A stretch of DNA of 64,000 nucleotides from Desulfotignum sp. (GCA_011390335.1 JAABSO010000005.1:1-64000); one strand, 5' to 3'. Positions 17,097 through 25,822 are shown, counted from the stretch's first letter. Program-made: numbers and translations. The notes: generated by a model from the letters alone, not told the origin.

Positions 17097-18500
17097 ATGG
17101 CAGATAAAAAGAAGAAAATAGACCGGGCCCGGATGCCTGAACAGGACCCGGATATCAGACGGAGAAATTTTGAGGAAGTCCCCCTGGGACTGGACAGTGA
17201 CACAGCCATGCTTGAAGCAAGCCGGTGTCTGCAGTGCAAAAAACCACTCTGTGTAGAAGGCTGCCCTGTATCTGTGGATATCCCCGGCTTTATCGGATTG
17301 ATTGCAAAAAATGATTATTCCGGCGCTGCAAACAGACTGTGGGAAAGAAACGCTCTGCCGGCTGTATGCGGCAGGGTCTGTCCCCAGGAAGAGCAGTGCG
17401 AGGGCAGGTGTATCCTGGGCAAAAAAGACAAACCGGTGGCCATAGGTTATCTGGAACGGTTTGCCGCAGATTATGAACGCAAAAACGGCTCCGGCGGCGT
17501 ACCGGAAGTGGCAAAAAATACCGGCAAAAAAGTGGCAGTCATCGGTTCCGGCCCGTCCGGCCTCACCGTGGCAGGAGATCTGCTCATCAAGGGACATGAT
17601 GTCACCATTTTCGAGGCATTCCACAAACCCGGCGGGGTGCTGGTCTATGGTATTCCCGAGTTCAGGCTGCCCAAGGAGATCGTGGCGTCTGAAGTGGCCA
17701 CCCTGGAGAAGATGGGCGCAAAAATTGAATGCAACACCGTGGTAGGGGCATCCGTTACCGTTGACGAGCTGTTTGAGGAAGGGTATGACGCTGTGTACAT
17801 CGGTGTGGGGGCTGGCCTGCCCCGGTTCATGAACCTGCCCGGTGAAAATCTTATCGGCATCTATTCCGCCAATGAATACCTCACCCGCACAAACCTCATG
17901 AAGGGCTATCTTTTCCCCAAATACGACACCCCCATTGCCAAGGGGAAAAATGTGGTGGTCTTAGGGGCCGGCAACGTGGCCATGGACTCTGCCAGAACCG
18001 CCATGCGTTTAGGCGCGGAATCGGTCAAGGTGGTGTACAGACGGTCCAGAGAAGAGATGCCGGCCAGGGAGGAAGAGCTCCACCATGCCCAGGAGGAAAA
18101 GATCGAGTTTGTACTGCTCACCAACCCCACCCAATTTTTCGGGGATGAAAACGGCCGGGTCACAGGCATGGAATGCCTGAAAATGGAACTGGGAGAGCCG
18201 GATGATTCCGGCAGAAGACGTCCGGTGCCCATCGAGGGATCTGAATACCGCATTGACTGCGATCTTGTGGTGGTATCAGTGGGCTCCAATGCCAACCCCT
18301 TGCTGACCAATGCCACCCAGGATATGTCATTGAACCGCTGGGGCAATATAGTGGCTGATCCGGTTACCGGTAAAACCACCAAAAAAGGGGTCTGGGCCGG
18401 CGGCGACATCGTCACCGGTGCAGCCACGGTGATACTGGCCATGGGTGCCGGCCGGGCGGCGGCCAACTCCATGCATGATTATTTGACCATCGGCTGGTAA
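17097..18500 (+). CDS. nfnB: NfnB / GltD-like NADPH-binding FAD subunit
   Basis: 467 residues. N-terminal [4Fe-4S]-binding region with CLQCKKPLCVEGCP and CGRVCPQEEQCEGRC. Then the FAD-binding GSGPSGLTVAGDL and NADPH-binding GAGNVAMDSARTA, and the terminal GDIVTGAATVILAMGAGR that closes the FAD site. Usually annotated as glutamate synthase (NADPH) homotetrameric/small subunit. No glutamate synthase large subunit is adjacent, and pairing with nfnA makes the bifurcating transhydrogenase more likely. Ribosome binding site GGAGGA. Transcription ends at the hairpin 18523-18558. Confidence 0.92.
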   Translation: MADKKKKIDRARMPEQDPDIRRRNFEEVPLGLDSDTAMLEASRCLQCKKPLCVEGCPVSVDIPGFIGLIAKNDYSGAANRLWERNALPAVCGRVCPQEEQCEGRCILGKKDKPVAIGYLERFAADYERKNGSGGVPEVAKNTGKKVAVIGSGPSGLTVAGDLLIKGHDVTIFEAFHKPGGVLVYGIPEFRLPKEIVASEVATLEKMGAKIECNTVVGASVTVDELFEEGYDAVYIGVGAGLPRFMNLPGENLIGIYSANEYLTRTNLMKGYLFPKYDTPIAKGKNVVVLGAGNVAMDSARTAMRLGAESVKVVYRRSREEMPAREEELHHAQEEKIEFVLLTNPTQFFGDENGRVTGMECLKMELGEPDDSGRRRPVPIEGSEYRIDCDLVVVSVGSNANPLLTNATQDMSLNRWGNIVADPVTGKTTKKGVWAGGDIVTGAATVILAMGAGRAAANSMHDYLTIGW

Positions 18501-18510
18501 TTACCCGGGC

Positions 18511-18564
18511 ATAAAAAAACACAGGCAATGGGGGCTGGTCTACCAGCCCCCATTGCCTATTTTA
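18511..18564. terminator. Bidirectional terminator between nfnB and cooT
   Basis: A 16-bp perfect stem (18523-18538 with 18543-18558) has a TCTA loop. On the plus strand it is followed by ATTTTAG, and on the minus strand by GTGTTTTTTTATG. The T tract is stronger for the cooT direction. It sits in the 137-nt convergent gap. Confidence 0.9.
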
Positions 18565-18637
18565 GTGGCACCTCTGCTTTATACAGGCGCTTTGAAAAAA
18601 GTATTTTATTCTTTTCTGTTCCGCCTGTACAACACAC

Positions 18638-18826
18638 TCACGCAGGCGCGATAAACACCTTATGGTCCACCAGGGACAATGAGTGGATATGGCCTTTGAC
18701 AAATTTCTGCTCCCCGAAAATAGAAACCAGGCGGATGCCGTCTTCATCCGGCTCCACCTTGTCAACCGCTTCCATGATCAGGGTCTGGGTACCGTTTTCC
18801 TTAAAATATGCGTTTGCTTCACACAT
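18638..18826 (-). CDS. cooT: CooT-family small nickel-binding protein
   Basis: 62 residues, start ATG at 18826 with AAGGAG upstream. Begins MCEANAYF and contains MEAVDKVEPDEDGIRLVSIFGE and SLVDHKVFI, the pattern of CooT-like proteins. Family knowledge: CooT dimers bind Ni(II) through the N-terminal Cys2 and are linked to CO dehydrogenase nickel insertion in Rhodospirillum rubrum. The gene follows DUF3842 by 25 nt in the same operon, and no CODH gene is in the window. Too short to be obvious unless the start inside a longer frame is recognised. Confidence 0.85.
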   Translation of the reverse strand: MCEANAYFKENGTQTLIMEAVDKVEPDEDGIRLVSIFGEQKFVKGHIHSLSLVDHKVFIAPA

Positions 18827-18851
18827 GTCTGTATCTTCTCCTTGCATTACA

Positions 18852-19277
18852 TCATATAAAAGACAGATGGGATGCCATAAGCTCATCCACCAGCATGGGC
18901 AGGGACAGTCCTGCCACCCCCACAATGTCGATATTTTCCTGGCTCAGGGGCAAAAGCACTTTTCTGGCATCTGACAGGCTGATGGCCTCAGCGATCTCGC
19001 AGGTCACCTCCCCCATCATGGCATGGGGCACGATGATGCCCACGGGACCTATGATCACATCCGCCTTTTTTACAGTCTGAATAATGGCATTGGTACCGGA
19101 TGCCCCCTTGTTGGCCCGGGACTTGAGCATCTGGGCCGTGGCAATGGCATTGGTGCCCAGGGCGATAATCTCGATCTGTTCACCAAACCGGTCCTTGAGT
19201 TTTTTAATGATAACCGCACCGATGCCGCCGCCCTGCCCGTCCACAACACAGACTTTTTTAGTTTGTTTTGTATCCAT
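18852..19277 (-). CDS. DUF3842 family protein
   Basis: 141 residues with a Rossmann-like start (KVCVVDGQGGGIGAVIIKKL) and a second Gly-rich stretch around IIGPVGIIVPHAMMGEV. The family is of unknown function, common in anaerobes. It sits between tmk (stop 10 nt upstream) and cooT, which may indicate a role in nickel or metallocofactor supply; that is inference from position only. No membrane segment or signal peptide. Confidence 0.85.
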   Translation of the reverse strand: MDTKQTKKVCVVDGQGGGIGAVIIKKLKDRFGEQIEIIALGTNAIATAQMLKSRANKGASGTNAIIQTVKKADVIIGPVGIIVPHAMMGEVTCEIAEAISLSDARKVLLPLSQENIDIVGVAGLSLPMLVDELMASHLSFI

Positions 19278-19286
19278 TTCAGCCCG

Positions 19287-19934
19287 TTATCTTATATCTG
19301 ATGCCATCCGGGAATTTACAAAAGGCTGCAGGTGCTGCCAGATGCTTTGTTCAACTGCATCCTCTGAAGCATTTCCATCCACCTTCACCACCTTTTCCTG
19401 GTCCCTTAAACGGTCAAAAGCAGTAAAATAATTATGGCGTACCTGTTTGAGGATGTCAATTTTTTCATACATGTCCAGGCGGTGCCGGCCTGCCCGGATC
19501 CGATCCAGACAGGTTTCAGGTGCCACATCGATGAAAAGGGTCAGATCCGGTCGTAGAATCTGCGCATTCAAACTGTTCAGGGTGATAATCCATTCCAGAT
19601 CCATGTCCCGGGCATGGTAGGCATAAGAAGAAAAATAGTACCGGTCGCACAGCACCACCCGGCCTTTTCCCACCAAAGCCTGCACCCCGGTTTCCGGTTT
19701 CACCAGATGGTCGGTCCTGTCTGCGGCAAACAGGGCCGCAATGGTCCGCGGATCACTGGATATCCGCCCTTCCAGCATGTCACGGATCAGGGACCCCGCA
19801 GGACCGTCCGTGGGTTCACATGTGGTCACAGATTCAATACCCATACCAGTGAGCCGTTTTTGTATCCGGGTCATCTGGGTGGTTTTACCGGACCCGTCCA
19901 GTCCCTCGAATACCAGAAATCTGCCTGCTGCCAT
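19287..19934 (-). CDS. tmk: Thymidylate kinase
   Basis: P-loop FEGLDGSGKTTQ at the N-terminus, the DR[YF] nucleotide-binding motif in LCDRYYFSSYAY, and a LID-like RAGRHRLD segment. Phosphorylates dTMP to dTDP. I use the ATG at 19934 (215 residues), because Tmk proteins normally start within a few residues of the first beta strand and GGGG lies just upstream. The frame extends to an ATG at 19979 with no signal. Shares a transcript direction with DUF3842 and cooT. Confidence 0.93.
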   Translation of the reverse strand: MAAGRFLVFEGLDGSGKTTQMTRIQKRLTGMGIESVTTCEPTDGPAGSLIRDMLEGRISSDPRTIAALFAADRTDHLVKPETGVQALVGKGRVVLCDRYYFSSYAYHARDMDLEWIITLNSLNAQILRPDLTLFIDVAPETCLDRIRAGRHRLDMYEKIDILKQVRHNYFTAFDRLRDQEKVVKVDGNASEDAVEQSIWQHLQPFVNSRMASDIR

Positions 19935-20101
19935 CTGCCCCACATCATTTTTTAAAGGTTTTTGCCATAACAGCGGCATTTATACCAGCATCCAGGCCAT
20001 GTGGCAAGACCGGATTCTCATCCCGGCAGTAAAGCCCCACCGGGGGCGGCATCCCTGGCCGGCCGGTTTCCTGCGGTCGGTGTCACATCCATCAGCCCTG
20101 A

Positions 20102-20350
20102 TCAATCATGGGAGTGGGAATGGGGCTCCGCCTCATGTCCGGGATGATCATGGTTGTGGCTGCCGTGCTCCTCCTTGTGATCATGGCCGGCATCATCTGC
20201 CCCATGGCTGTGATGGTGCTCATGGCCATGGGCATGGGCGTGCCGGTGGGGATGGGTGTGGGTTTTGCCGTCATGGGTATGGCCATGGTCATGTTCGTGT
20301 GCATGTTCATGATCATGGGCATGTTTGTGTCTGTCCAGTTTTATCTCCAT
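20102..20350 (-). CDS. Histidine-rich small protein, probable metal-binding
   Basis: 82 residues, roughly 40 percent His, mostly as alternating HxH units (HAHDHEHAHEHDHGH and similar), with Asp, Glu and Gly between. No Cys. A near-perfect ribosome binding site AAGGAGGT lies 5 nt before the ATG, so the frame is real, although low complexity leaves long open shadows in several frames. Such tracts bind Ni(II) or Zn(II), as in Hpn or HypB/SlyD tails. It lies upstream of tmk-DUF3842-cooT on the same strand, 168 nt from tmk; the gap holds GC-rich hairpins. Nickel storage is an inference strengthened by cooT. Confidence 0.75.
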   Translation of the reverse strand: MEIKLDRHKHAHDHEHAHEHDHGHTHDGKTHTHPHRHAHAHGHEHHHSHGADDAGHDHKEEHGSHNHDHPGHEAEPHSHSHD

Positions 20351-20480
20351 TGGGACCTCCTTGTTTGTATCAGTTTATCAATTCAGGCTGCCAATAAGCA
20401 TCATAACTTTTACTATAACTATTTTTCCAGATAGGGAAAGAAGAAAAAAACACAATTTCATTCCAGACCCTGTTTTTTGC

Positions 20481-20508
20481 TTGCACCTGCTGCGGCAAAT
20501 GGTATGGT
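20481..20508 (+). promoter_or_regulatory. Candidate sigma-70 promoter for the CNNM-like gene
   Basis: TTGCAC (20481-20486), a 16-nt spacer and TATGGT (20503-20508), 40 nt before the ATG at 20549. Fits the consensus moderately. Confidence 0.35.
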
Positions 20509-20548
20509 TACAGGAACAGTTAACAAAATAAACCGGTAGTGCTATTTC

Positions 20549-21742
20549 ATGAAAAAATTTTATATTTATTCTTTTTTTGTCTGCTTTCTGGTTTTAGCTG
20601 CCACGGTAGATGCCGGTGGTGCAGGTGGTGCAGACTTCCCCGGCCCGGGCGGACCGGATCCTGCTGATATTACGGTGCTGGCAATATATGTGCTGCTGGC
20701 ACTGGTTTTTTCATTTCTGTGCTCAGTGGCGGAAGCAGTGCTTTTGAGCATCACCCCCTCATACATTGAGGGAAGAAAAGAAAAAAATCCCGGACAGGCC
20801 GCCCTGTTAAAACGGTTGAAGCAGGACAAAGTGGACCAGTCTCTGGCCGCCATATTGACCTTGAACACCATTGCCCATACCGTGGGTGCCATCGGTGCCG
20901 GGGCAAAAGCGACCACGGTCTTCGGCAGTGCCTGGTTCGGGATATTTTCCGCTGCCATGACCCTGATGATCCTTTTTCTTTCTGAAATCCTTCCCAAAAC
21001 CATCGGCGCTTTATACTGGTCAAGGCTTGTGGGGCCCACGGCATTTTTTATCAGGATTTTGATTGTAACTTTGTATCCCATTGTGTGGATTTCAGAAAAA
21101 CTGACAAAATCCATTTCCCGTGGAAGAGATCTGCATATTTTCTCCAGGGATGAATTCATTGCCATGGCTTCGGTGGGAGAAACAACCGGCCAGATCCACT
21201 CCGGGGAATCCAGGATCATCCAGAACATGATGTGCTTTGAATCTTTGAAGGTGACAGATATCATGACACCGCGCACCGTCATATCAGCACTTGCAGAAGA
21301 GATGACCATCCAGGAATCACTCAAACAGATCATCCAGACCCCTTTTTCCCGCCTGCCTTTGTACAGATCCCATATTGACGACACCACAGGATTTGTTCTC
21401 AAGGATGATGTGCTGATTTTCGCCGCCCAGAAACGGGGCAATGAAAAACTCAAAGTACTGAAACGGGACATTCTTGCGGTTCCCAGTTCCATATCCCTGA
21501 CAACCCTGTTTGAGCGGTTTCTCAAGGAGCGCCAGCACATTGCGGTTATTGTCAATGAACATGGGGGGATAGACGGGCTGGTAACACTGGAGGATCTCAT
21601 GGAAACCCTCATGGGAATGGAGATCGTGGATGAGACAGACAATGTGGTAGACATGCGGAGCCTGGCCCGGAAACAATGGATGGCCCGGGCAAAAGCCATG
21701 GGCATTGAAGCAAAAGATCTGGAAAAAATTGATGAAATATGA
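20549..21742 (+). CDS. CNNM/CorC-type membrane protein (DUF21 + CBS pair)
   Basis: 397 residues. N-terminal hydrophobic segment, possibly a cleaved signal, with a Gly/Pro-rich stretch at 22-38. Then the DUF21/CNNM membrane domain with SVAEAVLLSITPSYIEG and ILPKTIGALY, and two CBS domains starting near VTDIMTPRTV and including EHGGIDGLVTLEDLMETLMG. The usual C-terminal CorC_HlyC PCMH-like domain is missing; the protein ends soon after the second CBS. Family members are Mg2+ or divalent-cation transporters or regulators. The stop overlaps the next gene by 11 nt. Confidence 0.88.
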   Translation: MKKFYIYSFFVCFLVLAATVDAGGAGGADFPGPGGPDPADITVLAIYVLLALVFSFLCSVAEAVLLSITPSYIEGRKEKNPGQAALLKRLKQDKVDQSLAAILTLNTIAHTVGAIGAGAKATTVFGSAWFGIFSAAMTLMILFLSEILPKTIGALYWSRLVGPTAFFIRILIVTLYPIVWISEKLTKSISRGRDLHIFSRDEFIAMASVGETTGQIHSGESRIIQNMMCFESLKVTDIMTPRTVISALAEEMTIQESLKQIIQTPFSRLPLYRSHIDDTTGFVLKDDVLIFAAQKRGNEKLKVLKRDILAVPSSISLTTLFERFLKERQHIAVIVNEHGGIDGLVTLEDLMETLMGMEIVDETDNVVDMRSLARKQWMARAKAMGIEAKDLEKIDEI

Positions 21743-23108
21743 TGTCATTATAGTGGGCGGCGGACCTGCAGGACTTTTTGCGGCCTGGTATCTGATGGAA
21801 AATTCCGACCTCAACGTGGTCCTGATTGAAAAAGGCAAAGATTCTTTGCAGCGCAAATGCCCCAACCATAACCTGCAAAAATGCGCCCAGTGCGATCCGT
21901 GCAATATCCTGTCAGGCATCGGCGGGGCAGGCCTGCATTCGGACGGGAAGCTCAATTTCATCCCCAGGCTGGGGAAAACAGACCTGACACAGTTCATGTC
22001 CCTGGCCGAGGCCCAGGAACTTATCGATGAAACCGAAGCTGTTTTCACCCGGTTTCACATGGACGGGCCGGTGTATCCCACCAACATGGATGAGGCCCGG
22101 CAGATCAGAAAAGAAGCCAAAAGGTTCGGCATAGATCTGATGCTCATCAGGCAAAAGCATCTGGGGTCCGACAACCTGCCCGGGTATATTGCCGCCATGG
22201 CCGATCATATCCGATCCAGGGGACTTATGGTCAGGCTCAACGAAACCGCCCTGGATATCCTGGAACAGGACGGCCGGGTAATCGGTGTGGTAACAGATAA
22301 GGCCACGTATAAAGCCCCCAATGTCATCCTGGCCCCGGGCCGCATCGGTGCCAACTGGGTGGCGTCTGTGGCTGCAAAACACGGCATCAACCTGAGCCAG
22401 CGGGGCATTGAAGTGGGGGTCAGGGTGGAAGTCCACAACGATATCATGGATGATTTATGCAATATCATCTATGATCCCACATTTTTTATCCAGACCAGCA
22501 CCTATGACGACCAGACCCGGACTTTCTGCACCAACCAGGGGGGATTCATCTCCCTTGAAAACTACAAGGATTTTGTGTGTGTCAACGGCCATGCCTATTC
22601 CGGGAAAAAATCCGTCAACACCAATTTTGCTTTTTTATCCAAGGTGATCCTCACGGAACCTGTGACCGACAACCAGGCCTATGGGGAGTCCATCGGCCGG
22701 CTGGCCACCATCATCGGCGGGGGAAAACCGATCCTCCAGCGGTTCGGGGACCTGAAACGGGGACGCAGATCCACCTGGCACAGGATACGCAAAGGCTATA
22801 TCGAACCCACCATGACCAATGTGGTGTGCGGAGATATTGCCATGGCCCTGCCCGAAAGAATCCTGTCCAACCTTATCGAAGGGCTGGAAACCCTTAATCT
22901 TGTGGTGCCCGGGGTATCCAACGATGAAACCCTGCTCTATGCACCGGAAATCAAATTTTTCGCCACCCAGGTGGAAACCAGCTGCCATCTGGAAACAAGC
23001 ATCAAGGGGTTGTATATGGCCGGAGACGGTCCGGGCGTGGCCGGCAATATCGTATCAGCGGCAGCCACAGGCCTTATCCCGGCAAAATGGATCATTGCCT
23101 GTCAATGA
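21732..23108 (+). CDS. COG2509-type FAD-dependent dehydrogenase
   Basis: 458 residues from the ATG at 21732, where the dinucleotide-binding fold begins at once (YDVIIVGGGPAGLFAAWYL). The family-specific Cys-rich stretch CPNHNLQKCAQCDPCNILSG is followed by GIGGAGLHSDGKLN. The C-terminal FAD motif is LYMAGDGPGVAGNIVSAAATG. An alternative start at 21705 would overlap the CNNM gene further. This widespread anaerobe/plastid family has no agreed substrate. Overlap of the stop codon (TATGATG context) implies coupling to the upstream gene. Confidence 0.85.
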   Translation: MKYDVIIVGGGPAGLFAAWYLMENSDLNVVLIEKGKDSLQRKCPNHNLQKCAQCDPCNILSGIGGAGLHSDGKLNFIPRLGKTDLTQFMSLAEAQELIDETEAVFTRFHMDGPVYPTNMDEARQIRKEAKRFGIDLMLIRQKHLGSDNLPGYIAAMADHIRSRGLMVRLNETALDILEQDGRVIGVVTDKATYKAPNVILAPGRIGANWVASVAAKHGINLSQRGIEVGVRVEVHNDIMDDLCNIIYDPTFFIQTSTYDDQTRTFCTNQGGFISLENYKDFVCVNGHAYSGKKSVNTNFAFLSKVILTEPVTDNQAYGESIGRLATIIGGGKPILQRFGDLKRGRRSTWHRIRKGYIEPTMTNVVCGDIAMALPERILSNLIEGLETLNLVVPGVSNDETLLYAPEIKFFATQVETSCHLETSIKGLYMAGDGPGVAGNIVSAAATGLIPAKWIIACQ

Positions 23109-23146
23109 CCCGGGACAATGGCAGGCAGATCTGCATCGCGTTATTG

Positions 23147-23234
23147 ATCAAGCCCCCTGCGAAAGCCTTGTGACCGGACCGTCAGATTCCAAAATCTTGA
23201 GCAGGGCGCAAGGCTCTTGCAGGGGGCGGGTATC
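23147..23234 (-). repeat. Structured intergenic repeat, copy B
   Basis: Read on the minus strand it starts GATACCCGCCCCCTGC and ends CGCAGGGGGCTTGATC, with the core CAAGATT...ATCTGACGGTCCGG. It aligns across its length with copy A (25678-25766) while the arm sequences differ. Arms are 23150-23170 and 23209-23227 on the plus strand. It fills most of the 175-nt gap between two convergent genes. Confidence 0.75.
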
Positions 23235-23283
23235 GGTCAAACCATCGGAATTTGGTTGCATGCGATCGCCCCCCGGGGGGAGA

Positions 23284-23667
23284 CTACTCAGGATAGTAGA
23301 TGGCACAGGCATCATCAGATTCCCATGCCATGACCCGGGATACCTGAAGACTTTCATCCAGGGTATCATCCAGCAGGGCCTGAACATTTTGTGCAATATA
23401 CACGGCAATCCGCTCCGAGGTAGGCTGTCTGTCTTTGAACGCTGCCAGTTCATTGAGAAACTTATGGTCCAGGTCCCCGTCCACCACCTTGCGCACCGCT
23501 TTTTTGATATCACCGAAATCAGCCAGCACACCGGCGGAATTCAGCTGCTCACCCTTGACACACACCTCCACATGCCAGTTATGGCCATGGAGGTTTTCAC
23601 ATTTGTGCCCCACCATGGTCAACTGGTGGGCACCGGCAAACCGGGTTTTTATCTTGAGTTCAAACAT
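23284..23667 (-). CDS. queD: 6-carboxytetrahydropterin synthase (QueD/PTPS family)
   Basis: 127 residues. Zinc ligands lie in FAGAHQL and ENLHGHNWHVEV, the catalytic Cys is in HKCENLHGH, and DFGDIKKAV, LDHKFLN and PTSER complete the PTPS pattern. Converts dihydroneopterin triphosphate to 6-carboxytetrahydropterin in preQ0/queuosine synthesis. Starts 15 nt after dnaJ; no other queuosine gene is in the window. Confidence 0.93.
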   Translation of the reverse strand: MFELKIKTRFAGAHQLTMVGHKCENLHGHNWHVEVCVKGEQLNSAGVLADFGDIKKAVRKVVDGDLDHKFLNELAAFKDRQPTSERIAVYIAQNVQALLDDTLDESLQVSRVMAWESDDACAIYYPE

Positions 23668-23682
23668 GGTATCCGCCTGCTG

Positions 23683-24786
23683 CTATATATTTTTAAACAG
23701 ATTTTTCAACTTGTTGGAGATCTTGTTGGCATCCAGTTTGTCAAACTGCTTTAACAGCTCTTTTTGCTTGCCGGTGAGCTTGGTGGGAGTCTTGATGATC
23801 ACTTTTATAATCTGGTCCCCCCGGCGGCCGGTGCGCAGAGAAGCGATTCCCTCCCCCCGCAGCTTGAAACTGTCCCCGAACTGGGTGCCTTTGGGAATGG
23901 TGAGTTTTTCCTCCCCCACCAGGGTGGGAACCGTGATTTCATCCCCTAAGGCAGCCTGGGCAAAAGAGATATCAATGGCGCAGATGATGTCGCTGCCGTC
24001 CCGCTGGAAAAATTTGTGGGGTTTCACATTGATGACCACATACAGGTCACCGGCAGGCCCGTCTGTCGACGGAGATGCTTCCCCTTCCCCTGTCAGCCGC
24101 AGTTTGGCTCCCACGTCCACACCGGCCGGAATCTTCACCTGGACCTTTCTGGTGATCTCCACTCTGCCGGCACCCACACATTTGGGGCAGGGATCTGCAA
24201 TCACACTGCCTCTGCCTTTGCAATAGGGACAGGTGGTTTTGACCTTGAAAAACCCCTGGCTCTGGATAAACTGCCCGGACCCGTGACAATGGGCACATGT
24301 CTCCGCTTTGGTGCCGGGTCGAGCCCCGTTCCCGCCGCATTCATCACAGGCGTTCAGCCTGGGAATGGAAATATTTTTTTCCGTACCGAATGCTGCTTCC
24401 ATAAAATCGATGGTCATGTTGTACCGCAGGTCGGCTCCCCGCTGGACCCTGGTCCCCCTGCCGCCCCTGGCACCGCCGAAACCAAAAAAATCCTCGAAAA
24501 TATCCCCGAAACTGGAAAAAATATCTTCAAATCCGCTGGGGCCTGAATGGCCCGCGCCCTCAAGTCCCTGATGGCCGAACTGGTCATAGATATGCCGTTT
24601 GTTGTCATTGGTCAGAACTTCATAGGCTTCAGAAGCTTCTTTGAATTTTTCCACAGCCTCTTTATTATCTGGATTTTTATCAGGATGATATTTAATGGCC
24701 AGTTTCCGGTATGCCTTTTTCAAAATCACTTTGTCTGCATCCCTGGCTACACCCAGGATCTCATAGTAGTCGCGTTTTTCTGTCAT
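23683..24786 (-). CDS. dnaJ: Chaperone protein DnaJ
   Basis: 367 residues. J domain 1-70 with the HPD tripeptide in [11 protein letters not shown], then a Gly/Phe-rich linker. The zinc domain has all four CxxCxGxG repeats ([32 protein letters not shown]). The C-terminal substrate-binding domains are intact. Full-length class A J-protein, cochaperone for DnaK. dnaK and grpE are not adjacent; queD follows. Confidence 0.96.
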   Translation of the reverse strand: MTEKRDYYEILGVARDADKVILKKAYRKLAIKYHPDKNPDNKEAVEKFKEASEAYEVLTNDNKRHIYDQFGHQGLEGAGHSGPSGFEDIFSSFGDIFEDFFGFGGARGGRGTRVQRGADLRYNMTIDFMEAAFGTEKNISIPRLNACDECGGNGARPGTKAETCAHCHGSGQFIQSQGFFKVKTTCPYCKGRGSVIADPCPKCVGAGRVEITRKVQVKIPAGVDVGAKLRLTGEGEASPSTDGPAGDLYVVINVKPHKFFQRDGSDIICAIDISFAQAALGDEITVPTLVGEEKLTIPKGTQFGDSFKLRGEGIASLRTGRRGDQIIKVIIKTPTKLTGKQKELLKQFDKLDANKISNKLKNLFKNI

Positions 24787-24911
24787 ATCCTACCCAATTG
24801 TTCCATTCATTTCCACGTGGTTTTGTTTGTAATCCTGCTTTCGGTATGGTACGTTTCCAACCTGCCTGTGATAAATAATATACACTAATCCCAAAATTCA
24901 GGTTGTCAACG

Positions 24912-25646
24912 ATGAACAAAGAACTTGGTTTTGTCAAGGAAATGTTTGACAAAATTGCCCATAGATATGATTTTCTGAACCGCCTGCTCAGCCTCCGGCA
25001 GGATGTTGCATGGCGCAAAAAGATGGTTGCCTCTGCTACACCTGCTCCGGGGGCCAGGATACTGGATGTGGCCTGCGGCACCTGTGATGTGGCGCTGGAG
25101 GCCAGCCGCCATCTCAGGGGCAGAGCCAGGATAACCGGCCTTGATTTTTCCCATGCTATGCTCAGGGCCGGCCACAAAAAACTTGCGCGCAAACAAAACC
25201 ATTCCATATGCCTGGTGAATGCGGACGCTCTTTTTCTTCCCTTTGGTCCGGGTATTTTTGATACGGTATTTATCGCCTTTGGTATCAGGAACATCATGGA
25301 CCGGCACCGGGCATTGTCCCAGTTTCACACGGCACTCAAGCATGGGGGAAAACTGGCTGTTCTCGAGCTGACCACCCCCCAGTCCGGTTTTTTGAAAACC
25401 ATCTATCTTGCATATTTTAAAAAGATTCTGCCCCTTATCGGCGGGCTTTTTTCAAAAAATGCCCATGCCTACCATTACCTGCCGGCCTCGGTTTTACAAT
25501 TCCCGTCTCCCACAGCATTTGCAGCCCTCATGTCTGATATAGGATTCGGCCATGTGCGTTTCAAACCAATGACCTTCGGCATCGTGACCTTGTTTGTGGG
25601 CACCCGGCTTATGCCCCCGGCAGACAAAGACTGCCCATCAGGGTAA
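24912..25646 (+). CDS. ubiE: Demethylmenaquinone methyltransferase (UbiE/MenG)
   Basis: 244 residues. VKEMFDKIAHRYDFLNRLLSL is close to the UbiE/COQ5 signature, and the SAM-binding motif I is ILDVACGTCDVAL. Further boxes are VNADALFLPFG and IAFGIRNI. Methylates demethylmenaquinone in the last step of menaquinone synthesis. I choose the ATG at 24912; a TTG at 24903 is in frame. Divergent from dnaJ. Together with mqnB at 32487 it supports menaquinone as the respiratory quinone. Confidence 0.9.
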   Translation: MNKELGFVKEMFDKIAHRYDFLNRLLSLRQDVAWRKKMVASATPAPGARILDVACGTCDVALEASRHLRGRARITGLDFSHAMLRAGHKKLARKQNHSICLVNADALFLPFGPGIFDTVFIAFGIRNIMDRHRALSQFHTALKHGGKLAVLELTTPQSGFLKTIYLAYFKKILPLIGGLFSKNAHAYHYLPASVLQFPSPTAFAALMSDIGFGHVRFKPMTFGIVTLFVGTRLMPPADKDCPSG

Positions 25647-25677
25647 TCTCATGTAGCCACATCCTGTTCAGCTGCTT

Positions 25678-25766
25678 GATACCCGCCCCCCCTGTGGATG
25701 CCGTGTGACCGGCCCAAGATTGACATCTGACGGTCGCACCACACAGCACCCGCAGGGGGCTTGGAC
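25678..25766 (+). repeat. Structured intergenic repeat, copy A
   Basis: Starts GATACCCGCCCCC and ends CGCAGGGGGCTTGG, with core CCGGCCCAAGATTGAC and ATCTGACGGTC. Arms at 25686-25707 and 25737-25760 pair over about 17 of 20 positions. It lies in the 252-nt gap between ubiE and the next plus-strand gene, 32 nt after the ubiE stop. Confidence 0.75.
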
Positions 25767-25822
25767 AAAATATGTGACGCTGCATCTACATGCGATTTCC
25801 ATGAGCTGTCCATGAACACGTG

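Noticed and set aside
20566..21705. 379-codon minus-strand frame
   Set aside because: It is antisense to the CNNM-like gene; codon choice and the lack of domains mark it as a shadow.
24809..24824. parS-like ATTTCCACGTGGTTTT in the dnaJ-ubiE gap
   Set aside because: The central CACGTG and left side fit, but the right arm lacks the AACA needed for the parS palindrome.
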